Assembly (NCBI GenBank): GCA_013205585.1
Contig: JABMML010000008.1
Coordinates: 1-5,102, forward strand
Direction of reading: 5' to 3'
From: Chitinophagaceae bacterium
Lineage (GTDB): Bacteria; Bacteroidota; Bacteroidia; Chitinophagales; Chitinophagaceae
DNA length: 5,102 nucleotides
Shown: piece by piece, positions 1 to 5,102 of the stretch
How positions within the stretch are numbered: the first letter of the stretch is position 1
Layout: each line of letters opens with the position of its first letter
Made by a program: the position numbers and the translations under genes
The notes under the pieces: model-generated
Databases searched by the model: none
Told to the model about the DNA's origin: nothing
The model's input: only the letters and a program-made list of their open reading frames with translations

Positions 1-312
1 ATATTGTCCATCATTCAACAAGGCGAGGTTTATCCAAGTGATATTGTTGAGAAAATGAAACTGGCCAATTTGCATATTCTAGAAGGTACACTGTATCCTT
101 TGTTAACGCGTTTAAAAAATGCGGGCCTCTTAAATTATCGTTGGGTAGAAAGTATCAGTGGACCCCCAAGAAAATATTTTGTAATGACTGAAGAAGGAAA
201 AGCAGCCTTTGGTGTTTTATTACAAACCTGGAAAGAAATGGCCACCGCCGTGGATCTACTTACTCAAGAAAAAATAAATACTGCTGAAAATATTAATCAA
301 GCAGTTTCTTAA
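1..312 (+). CDS. PadR-family transcriptional regulator, 5' end cut by window edge
   Basis: This is the C-terminal 103 residues of a small winged-helix DNA-binding regulator of the PadR family. The frame is open from base 1, so the true start lies upstream; by comparison with the family (about 110-120 residues) roughly 10-20 residues are missing. Visible PadR hallmarks are the ILSII..GEVYPSDIVEKM helix-turn-helix region (residues 1-19 of the fragment), EGTLYPLLTRLKNAGLL (28-44), which is the recognition helix region, and the wing strand ending in SGPPRKYF..TEEG (53-66). A final helix (about 67-88) is the usual dimerisation helix, followed by a short polar tail. The TTG at position 4 falls inside a conserved segment and is not a real start. 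The stop lies 23 bases before a PspC-domain membrane protein, a pairing common in Bacteroidota, so it probably controls that operon including itself. The effector is unknown. Confidence 0.93.
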   Translation: MLSIIQQGEVYPSDIVEKMKLANLHILEGTLYPLLTRLKNAGLLNYRWVESISGPPRKYFVMTEEGKAAFGVLLQTWKEMATAVDLLTQEKINTAENINQAVS

Positions 313-335
313 ATCTACATTATAAAAAATATTTT

Positions 336-2651
336 ATGAATAAAGTAATCAATATCAATTTTCAAGGTCGCATTCTTCCCATTGAAGAGCAAGCGTATGA
401 AATATTGAAACAATATATAGAGTCACTTCGTGTTTATTTCGCCAACGAAGAAGGACGTGATGAAATAATTAATGACATTGAATGTCGCATTGCAGAATTA
501 TGTGAAGAGCGTTTGAAAAAAGGAACGGTATGCATAGCTGCTAGCGATATTGATTTAATTATTACCAGTATTGGTCGTCCTGCCGATTTTGAAGCCCAGG
601 ACGGATTTGAAGCCAGTACAAGTCAAACTCAACAAAACAAGAATACAAATAATTATCAAAGCACGACTAGTAATAATTACTCGAATGCCAATAATAATAG
701 ACCTAAAAGACTATACCGCGACGAGCAAAACAAAGTATTGGGTGGTGTTTGTAGTGGTATTGCGAATTACTTTGTCATAGAGCCATGGATAGTGAGAATT
801 CTTTGGTTCTTTTTAATTGGCTTAAATATACTTATCTATTTAATTTTATGGATTGCGGTCCCAAGCACTTCTATTAAAGAAGTAGGCGGTGTGCGTAAAA
901 GATTATTTAGAGATATAGACAAAAAAGTAATTGGTGGTGTGGCAGCTGGTTTATCTAAATACTTTGGTATTCAAGTTTGGATAGTGAGAATTTTATTCTT
1001 AATTCCATTTATTCGCTTTGTGGTGAATTTTAGACATATGCATTTATTCCAATTTTGGGATGCCCCCGATTTCCCTAATTTTTTAGATATTACTTTTAGT
1101 CCAGGAGCTGTTTTTGTGTATATCGTTTTATGGTTGGTACTACCTGAAGCTAAAACCAGTGCGGATAAACTAGAAATGGTAGGGGAGAAAGTAGATTTGA
1201 ATAGTATTAAAAACACCATACAAAATGATATGGAAGGCTTTAGTAAAAGAGCACAATCTTGGGGCAGTGATTTATATAATAGAAATAAAGGAACGAATAA
1301 TTCGAATGAAGCGAATGAATCTAATCATGAGGGGACAGCCACCACGCATAATCAAGACGCTAATAAATCTTCAGAAAATCAAAGATCAACGGAAAAGAGA
1401 CAAGGATTTTTATATTTTATAGGTAGAATTATAACAGTATGCATTAAAGGCTTTGTTTATTTTATCTTAGCCATTGTAGGTATTTCATTATTAGCTGCTT
1501 TGTTTGGAATAGGCGCAGCGGCTACTGCCTTACTACCTTTGAAAAATTTCTTAATAGAAGATGGTGCGCAAACTTGGTCTGCGATTGGAGCTATTTTACT
1601 TTTTATTTGGGTGCCTATTATTGGTATTGTAACGGCTGTGATTCGAAAAATTGCAGGGCTTAAAAAAGCAAATGTTTGGGTGAGATCAAGTTTTATCGCT
1701 TTATGGATACTTGGATGGGTTTGTATATTTTATTTTGGAAGTAGCTTGGGTAATAGTTTCTCGAGACATAATTTGCCTGCAGAGCAAAGCATTGCTTTGA
1801 CAAATCCCAAAATTGATTATGTAGAAATTACGGCAGCACCTAAAATGAAATATTATGAAAATAATTGGTTCCAATTTGAACCATTTCAAGGATTCGCTGA
1901 TGAAGACACTGTGTATGTAAGAAATTTACGCATTAGAATTGTACAATCTTTAAATGATAGTTTTCAAGTGAAAATTGTGAAGCTAAGTAATGGTAAGACG
2001 GTTCAAAACGCCAATGAACTCGCTAATAAAATAAACTTTGAACTCACACAACAAGATAGTCTATTGTATTTAGACAGAGGTATTGGTATTAATAAAATAG
2101 ACAAGTTTAGAAATCAACATATAATTATGACCATTGCAGTGCCTATTGGTAAGCGCATTAAAATTACCAATAAAGGTTGGTCTCAAACCAATGTGAATAT
2201 TAATGGAAGAGGAATGAGAACAGGCACCATTGACCGTATTAGTTCTGATGAGAGTTGGTATGATGAATGGAATGAACCTTGGGACAATGAATCTTATCAA
2301 TTTGAAAGAGGGGTTGAATATAAAATGACGAAAACGGGATTAGAGGAAATACAAAGAGACTTTAAGACAATGGAGGATAGTGATGGTTCTAATAGTGACG
2401 ACAAACAAGATGACATATCAGATAAAGAAATTCAATTGCAAAAATTGAAAGAAGAAAGAGAGGCTATTAAAAATGATATTAAGAAATTAAAAGAAGAGGA
2501 GCTACAAAAAGAAAAAATTAAAACGGAAAAAGTAAGTATTTCTCGAAAAGACAATGTTGGAAATTCTAATCTGGATAATATCAATAAAATAGGCAAGGCG
2601 GCTGGCAAATTATCCGACTTGCAGTGGGTATTAGACAGATTCACCCACTAG
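336..2651 (+). CDS. PspC-domain integral membrane protein with two tandem PspC domains
   Basis: This 771-residue protein probably sits in the inner membrane and senses or responds to envelope state; its exact function is not known. Residues 1-90 form a soluble N-terminal domain typical of Bacteroidota PspC proteins (start MNKVININFQGR, then EEGRDEIINDIECRIAEL). An Asn/Gln/Ser-rich linker (about 93-122) follows. PspC domain 1 spans about 123-178 (KRLYRD, VLGGVCSGIANYF, WIVRI, then a membrane segment ending LWIAVP). PspC domain 2 spans about 187-273 (KRLFRD, VIGGVAAGLSKYFG, WIVRI, LWLVLP) and holds an aromatic-rich insert at 226-255. A second polar linker (about 312-356) precedes three hydrophobic segments (about 358-400, 413-437, 449-470). 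The rest is soluble: a probably beta-rich part (490-620), a Trp-rich acidic stretch with GVEYKMTKTGL (659-669), an acidic run (678-696) and a Glu/Lys-rich probable coiled coil (697-733). ATG 336 is the first ATG after the padR stop; no Shine-Dalgarno is visible. It is likely cotranscribed with padR. The canonical phage-shock operon is absent from the window. Confidence 0.9.
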   Translation: MNKVININFQGRILPIEEQAYEILKQYIESLRVYFANEEGRDEIINDIECRIAELCEERLKKGTVCIAASDIDLIITSIGRPADFEAQDGFEASTSQTQQNKNTNNYQSTTSNNYSNANNNRPKRLYRDEQNKVLGGVCSGIANYFVIEPWIVRILWFFLIGLNILIYLILWIAVPSTSIKEVGGVRKRLFRDIDKKVIGGVAAGLSKYFGIQVWIVRILFLIPFIRFVVNFRHMHLFQFWDAPDFPNFLDITFSPGAVFVYIVLWLVLPEAKTSADKLEMVGEKVDLNSIKNTIQNDMEGFSKRAQSWGSDLYNRNKGTNNSNEANESNHEGTATTHNQDANKSSENQRSTEKRQGFLYFIGRIITVCIKGFVYFILAIVGISLLAALFGIGAAATALLPLKNFLIEDGAQTWSAIGAILLFIWVPIIGIVTAVIRKIAGLKKANVWVRSSFIALWILGWVCIFYFGSSLGNSFSRHNLPAEQSIALTNPKIDYVEITAAPKMKYYENNWFQFEPFQGFADEDTVYVRNLRIRIVQSLNDSFQVKIVKLSNGKTVQNANELANKINFELTQQDSLLYLDRGIGINKIDKFRNQHIIMTIAVPIGKRIKITNKGWSQTNVNINGRGMRTGTIDRISSDESWYDEWNEPWDNESYQFERGVEYKMTKTGLEEIQRDFKTMEDSDGSNSDDKQDDISDKEIQLQKLKEEREAIKNDIKKLKEEELQKEKIKTEKVSISRKDNVGNSNLDNINKIGKAAGKLSDLQWVLDRFTH
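786..992 (+). repeat. Pair of exact 15-bp direct repeats marking the internal PspC duplication
   Basis: TGGATAGTGAGAATT occurs at 786-800 and again at 978-992, 192 bases (64 codons) apart and in the same frame. Both copies encode the WIVRI core of a PspC domain. Flanking codons have diverged, so this is the best-preserved trace of the tandem domain duplication in the membrane protein. Confidence 0.7.
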
Positions 2652-2675
2652 GCTTTCCTTTCAGTTTCTTTTTTG
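2623..2675 (+). terminator. Possible weak terminator hairpin overlapping the PspC-gene stop
   Basis: AGTGGGT (2623-2629) pairs perfectly with ACCCACT (2643-2649) around a 13-nt loop, and the right arm reaches into the TAG stop codon. A T-rich stretch (2654-2675, ending in a run of six T) follows, but it starts several bases after the stem, so this is not a textbook intrinsic terminator. Its position between two transcription units, just before a promoter-like element, supports a boundary role. Confidence 0.35.
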
Positions 2676-2677
2676 AT

Positions 2678-2685
2678 TATATTTG
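2678..2685 (+). promoter_or_regulatory. Bacteroidota-type -7 element upstream of gcvT
   Basis: TATATTTG matches the Bacteroidota -7 consensus TAnnTTTG exactly and lies 16 bases before the gcvT ATG, which implies a very short leader. No clear -33 TTTG is present at the usual distance. The identical octamer occurs before comB. This is called from the motif and its position only. Confidence 0.5.
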
Positions 2686-2701
2686 AGAAAATTAAATCGA
2701 A

Positions 2702-3796
2702 ATGAGCGAAGCTTTAAACACTCCCTTTACCCATAAACATATTGCACTAGGCGCTAAAATGGCGCCTTTTGCTGGTTATAATATGCCTATAAGTTATACG
2801 GGCATTAACCTAGAGCATGCTGCTGTAAGAAATAATGCAGGTGTATTTGATGTAAGTCATATGGGTGAATTTATACTAAGAGGCCCCGATGCCTTGGATT
2901 TAATTCAACGCGTTACCACCAACGACGCTTCTGTTTTAGAAGATGGCAAAGCGCAGTATAGTTGTTTGCCGAATACAACAGGGGGTATTGTAGATGATTT
3001 ATTAGTCTACTGTGTAGAAAAAAATAAAATATATATGTTAGTGGTGAACGCTTCTAATATTGAAAAAGATTGGAATTGGATTAGTAGTTATAATACCAAA
3101 GGCGTGGAGATGCATAATATAAGTGCGAAGACTGCTTTATTAGCCGTGCAAGGACCGAAGGCTGCAAAAATTATTCAGACTTTAACGAGTATGGATGTGT
3201 TAAATATGCCTTATTATAATTTTACAAAAGGAGAGATGTTAGGCATTGACAATGTACTTATAAGTGCCACAGGATACACAGGTGCAGGAGGTGTGGAAAT
3301 TTATTTTGAAGACATTAATGATAATGCCAATAAAATTTGGGATGCTATATTTGAAGCAGGTGCTGCCGATGGTATTCAGCCTATTGGTTTAGGCGCTCGC
3401 GATACCCTTCGTTTAGAAATGGGTTTTTGTTTGTACGGAAATGATATTGATGATACCACCAGTCCTATGGAAGCTGGTTTAGGATGGATTACAAAATTCA
3501 CTAAAGATTTTACCAATAAAGAAAGCTTGCTTGCACAAAAAACAAACGGAGTGGCCAAAAAATTAGTGGGCTTTGAAATGATTGACCGTGGCATACCAAG
3601 ACATTATTATGAAATTAAAGATGCCGCTGGAAAACTTATTGGTTCCGTAACTTCAGGTACACAGGCGCCTAGTATAGGCAAGGCCATTGGTATGGGTTAT
3701 GTGGCTACTGAGTTTTCTAAAGTTGGGTCTGAAATTTATATTGATATTAGAAATACTTTAGTGAAAGCGCAGGTGGTTAAATTTCCTTTTAAATAA
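2702..3796 (+). CDS. gcvT: Glycine cleavage system T protein (aminomethyltransferase)
   Basis: GcvT (EC 2.1.2.10) is the cytoplasmic component that takes the aminomethyl group from lipoylated GcvH, releases ammonia and passes the one-carbon unit to tetrahydrofolate, giving 5,10-methylene-THF. The 364 residues match the usual family length. Diagnostic segments appear in order: [11 protein letters not shown] (47-57), [10 protein letters not shown] (94-103) with the acidic pair of the folate site, LAVQGPKA (147-154), [12 protein letters not shown] (190-201), [13 protein letters not shown] (229-241), CLYGNDID and [10 protein letters not shown] (243-262), then the C-terminal barrel domain with [20 protein letters not shown] (315-334). 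ATG 2702 gives the expected N-terminus; there is no Shine-Dalgarno. The other glycine-cleavage genes (gcvH, gcvP) are not in the window, as is usual in this phylum, where they are often scattered. No key residue appears to be lost. The alternative, a GcvT-like folate-binding YgfZ protein, is unlikely given full length and intact motifs. Confidence 0.97.
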   Translation: MSEALNTPFTHKHIALGAKMAPFAGYNMPISYTGINLEHAAVRNNAGVFDVSHMGEFILRGPDALDLIQRVTTNDASVLEDGKAQYSCLPNTTGGIVDDLLVYCVEKNKIYMLVVNASNIEKDWNWISSYNTKGVEMHNISAKTALLAVQGPKAAKIIQTLTSMDVLNMPYYNFTKGEMLGIDNVLISATGYTGAGGVEIYFEDINDNANKIWDAIFEAGAADGIQPIGLGARDTLRLEMGFCLYGNDIDDTTSPMEAGLGWITKFTKDFTNKESLLAQKTNGVAKKLVGFEMIDRGIPRHYYEIKDAAGKLIGSVTSGTQAPSIGKAIGMGYVATEFSKVGSEIYIDIRNTLVKAQVVKFPFK

Positions 3797-3811
3797 GGAT
3801 AGTTTTTCTAC

Positions 3812-3860
3812 TCATTAATAAAGAGTCATTAATAAGAGTCATTAAAAAAATTCATTAGAG
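3812..3860 (+). repeat. Four near-tandem TCATTA-headed repeats in the gcvT-ssb gap
   Basis: TCATTA begins at 3812, 3826, 3839 and 3852, a period of 14, 13 and 13 bases. The first two units read TCATTAATAA(A)GAG; the third has decayed to an A-run and the fourth is shortened to TCATTAGAG. The 156-base gap 3797-3952 otherwise holds T-rich sequence and a weak promoter-like motif, with no open frame worth calling. The repeat could be a small array of protein-binding sites or slipped-strand duplication. Confidence 0.6.
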
Positions 3861-3923
3861 TTACATTTAATTATACCCTTTTTTCATTGGGTAAATACTT
3901 GTTTTTTGTTTTCTTACTATTTG

Positions 3924-3931
3924 CAATTTTG
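3924..3931 (+). promoter_or_regulatory. Possible -7 element upstream of ssb
   Basis: CAATTTTG matches TAnnTTTG except at the first base. It lies 21 bases before the ssb ATG. TTG at 3899-3901 and TTTG at 3905-3908 lie upstream, but neither sits at the usual spacing. The support is weak and based on motif only. Confidence 0.28.
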
Positions 3932-3952
3932 TATCTTAACAAAACAATTAGT

Positions 3953-4309
3953 ATGAAAGCAATTAAAAACAAAGTGCAGTTGATTGGTCATTTAGGTGCC
4001 GATCCAGAATTCAAAATTTTAAAAGAGAGTCAGTTAGCCAATATGCGTTTGGCAGTCAATGATCGTTATAAAAATGCCAAAGGAGAATGGGTGGAAGAAA
4101 CACAGTGGTTTAGTTTGGTGGCTTGGGCTAAGATGGCCTTATTTGCTGAAAAATATTTACTCAAAGGCAGTGAAATTGCGGTTGAAGGAAGGCTACTAAC
4201 AAAGTCTTATACCGATAAAAATGCTATCAAAAGAGTGAGTACAGATATTATTGTTTCAGATATTTTAATCTTGTCCAAAAAGGCCCCCGTTGCAAAAGAA
4301 TTAGTCTAA
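3953..4309 (+). CDS. ssb: Short single-stranded DNA-binding protein without acidic tail
   Basis: This is a 118-residue OB-fold protein of the Ssb family that binds single-stranded DNA during replication, repair or recombination. Family motifs are clear: KVQLIGHLGADPEFK (7-21), the strand MRLAVNDRYK (31-40), ETQWFSLVAWAKMALFAEKYLLKGSEIAVEGRL (49-81, in pieces) and TDIIVSDILIL (97-107). Aromatic residues W46, W52, F53 and W58 lie where DNA-stacking residues are expected. ATG 3953 is preferred because the family begins about here (MKAIKNKVQL); the frame is open back to a TTG at 3887, but that would add a hydrophobic stretch read from T-rich leader. The protein ends in APVAKELV, so it lacks both the glycine/glutamine-rich linker and the acidic DDIPF-like tip by which housekeeping SSBs recruit partners. 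Many Bacteroidota carry such a short second SSB, so this may be a paralogue and not the main replication SSB. It ends in two consecutive TAA codons. Confidence 0.92.
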   Translation: MKAIKNKVQLIGHLGADPEFKILKESQLANMRLAVNDRYKNAKGEWVEETQWFSLVAWAKMALFAEKYLLKGSEIAVEGRLLTKSYTDKNAIKRVSTDIIVSDILILSKKAPVAKELV

Positions 4310-4314
4310 TAAAA

Positions 4315-4373
4315 AATGAAGGTTTTGTATATTTGTGCATTATGACAACTGCAACAAAGACAAAACCTTCATT
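4315..4373 (+). promoter_or_regulatory. Long stem-loop presenting the comB start codon in its apical loop
   Basis: AATGAAGGTTTTGT (4315-4328) is perfectly complementary to ACAAAACCTTCATT (4360-4373), a 14-bp stem. After an internal loop (4329-4331 against 4359) a second stem forms: TTTGT (4332-4336) with ACAAA (4354-4358), one bulged A at 4353, then GCA (4337-4339) with TGC (4350-4352). The apical loop 4340-4349 contains the ATG (4342-4344). The right arm encodes residues 7-11 of ComB. All pairings were checked base by base; the regulatory role is inferred. Confidence 0.6.
4328..4335 (+). promoter_or_regulatory. Bacteroidota-type -7 element directly before the comB start
   Basis: TATATTTG is an exact TAnnTTTG match ending only 6 bases before the comB ATG. 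If used, transcription would begin at or next to the start codon, giving a leaderless or nearly leaderless mRNA. It overlaps the hairpin at 4315-4373. No -33 TTTG is seen at normal spacing, so activity is uncertain. Confidence 0.4.
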
Positions 4374-5079
4374 ACTTACCGTTTTAACGCCACAGTTATT
4401 AGATTTATATGATGTAAAAGATAGTATCGTTGTTATCATCGATGTTTTTAGAGCTACTTCCACTATGGCCACTGCCTTATACAATGGAGCTAGTAAAATT
4501 ATTCCTGTGGATACACCCGAGCTTTGTATTGAAATAGGTAAACAAACCGGTGGAGTGACCGCTGGTGAAAGAGATGGAAAAATTATTCCAGGATTAGCTT
4601 ATGGTAATTCGCCTTCTGAATATCCAAGAGATTTTATTGAAAATAAAATTTTAGTGATTACCACTACCAATGGTACTAAACTATTGCATCTTGCCTTAAA
4701 GCAAGGAGCCAAAGATATCATTACAGGATCCTTCCCTAATTTAACAAAGGTGGTGGAATACTTAAAAGAACAAAATGCACCCGTGATACTTGGTTGTTCT
4801 GGCTGGAAAAACCGTTTTAATATAGAAGATGTTTTATTTGCGGGAGCCGTTATTGAAGAAATTAAGGATACTTTTGAGATTCATTGTGATAGTAGCTTTA
4901 TGGCGAATCAATTATACAATCAACAAAAAAATGATTTGCCCAATTATATTAAAACCGTGACGCATTGGCACCGATTAGCGGCCTATGGTTTAGAAGAGGA
5001 CATGTTGTATTGTATTTCTAAGGATACGGCCCCTTCCTTGCCTATTTTCAAGGACGGAGCCCTTATAAATAAGGCCTAG
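4342..5079 (+). CDS. comB: ComB-family 2-phosphosulfolactate phosphatase
   Basis: ComB (EC 3.1.3.71) is a Mg-dependent cytoplasmic phosphatase that converts (R)-2-phospho-3-sulfolactate to (R)-3-sulfolactate; in methanogens this is an early step of coenzyme M synthesis. The 245 residues match the family length. Recognisable blocks are VVIIDVFRATSTMATALYNG (30-49), GERDGKIIPGLAYGNSPSEY (75-94), VITTTNGTKLLHLA (105-118), ITGSFPNLTKVVEYL (127-141) and GCSGWKNRFNIEDVLFAGAV (151-170), with the acidic and GNSP/TTNGT motifs intact. ATG 4342 is chosen over an in-frame TTG at 4333 because the TTG is part of the TATATTTG promoter-like motif and would add only three residues. Bacteroidota do not make coenzyme M as far as is known, so the true role is probably other sulfonate metabolism or a related phosphoester; no partner gene is present here. 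It lies 32 bases after ssb, with a large hairpin over the start. Confidence 0.9.
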   Translation: MTTATKTKPSLLTVLTPQLLDLYDVKDSIVVIIDVFRATSTMATALYNGASKIIPVDTPELCIEIGKQTGGVTAGERDGKIIPGLAYGNSPSEYPRDFIENKILVITTTNGTKLLHLALKQGAKDIITGSFPNLTKVVEYLKEQNAPVILGCSGWKNRFNIEDVLFAGAVIEEIKDTFEIHCDSSFMANQLYNQQKNDLPNYIKTVTHWHRLAAYGLEEDMLYCISKDTAPSLPIFKDGALINKA

Positions 5080-5102
5080 TCGCCCCATTTTCCCTATTTC
5101 CC

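Noticed and set aside
320..339. AT-only hairpin (ATAAAA / TTTTAT) overlapping the start codon of the PspC gene
   Set aside because: The stem has no G-C pairs and includes one G-U pair in a very AT-rich gap; such matches are expected by chance.
971..1219. Open frame of 82 codons on the minus strand, and similar shadow frames elsewhere
   Set aside because: They overlap convincing + strand coding sequence, and their translations show no recognisable domain.
1297..1325. Short CGAATGAA repeats within the PspC gene
   Set aside because: They fall in an Asn/Glu/Ser-rich linker and are explained by low-complexity coding sequence.
3874..3893. TACCC / GGGTA inverted repeat with a T-rich loop, considered as a gcvT terminator
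   Set aside because: Only 5 bp with a 10-nt loop, and no T tract after the stem.
3887..3952. N-terminal extension of ssb from a TTG, encoding a hydrophobic stretch that resembles a signal peptide
   Set aside because: The 22 extra residues are read from T-rich leader, precede the conserved SSB start, and would send a DNA-binding protein to the membrane. ATG 3953 fits the family.
4333..4341. TTG start for comB three codons upstream
   Set aside because: The TTG is the end of the TATATTTG element; the ATG at 4342 gives a normal ComB N-terminus.
4311..4373. The comB hairpin as an intrinsic terminator
   Set aside because: On the + strand no T run follows 4373. On the - strand a T run does follow, but no - strand gene exists that would need terminating there, so start-site control is the better reading.
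5080..5102. Sequence after comB checked for a terminator or new gene
   Set aside because: Only 23 bases remain; C- and T-rich, with no hairpin or start codon visible.

Overview
The window reads as ordinary chromosome from a low-GC member of the Bacteroidota, probably close to Chitinophagaceae or Sphingobacteriia. The clues are the AT-rich coding sequence, the absence of Shine-Dalgarno sequences before the starts, TAnnTTTG-type -7 promoter elements, and the gene families present. The placement comes from family recognition, not from a database search. All five genes lie on the + strand and none is broken; only the first is cut by the window edge.

Layout. Positions 1-312 hold the 3' part of a small PadR-family transcriptional regulator. 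After 23 bases comes a 771-residue membrane protein (336-2651) with two tandem PspC domains, further membrane segments and a long charged C-terminal region; the two genes look like one regulator/target operon. A 7-bp hairpin overlapping the stop codon, a T-rich stretch and a perfect TATATTTG element separate this pair from gcvT (2702-3796), the glycine-cleavage aminomethyltransferase. A 156-base AT-rich gap follows and carries four near-tandem copies of a TCATTA-headed repeat. Next come a short single-stranded DNA-binding protein (3953-4309) and, 32 bases later, a ComB-family 2-phosphosulfolactate phosphatase (4342-5079). The last 23 bases (5080-5102) show nothing recognisable.

The padR/pspC pair forms a plausible envelope-stress or membrane-state module. 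gcvT, ssb and comB are metabolic or housekeeping genes with no obvious shared pathway and need not form an operon. The most unusual signal is at the comB start. A perfect 14-bp inverted repeat (4315-4328 / 4360-4373) continues through a small internal loop into an inner 8-bp stem, and this places the AUG start codon in a 10-nt apical loop. The left arm also overlaps a perfect TATATTTG promoter element, which suggests that read-through and locally initiated transcripts would be translated differently. No CRISPR array, tRNA, rRNA, insertion sequence or defence system was seen.
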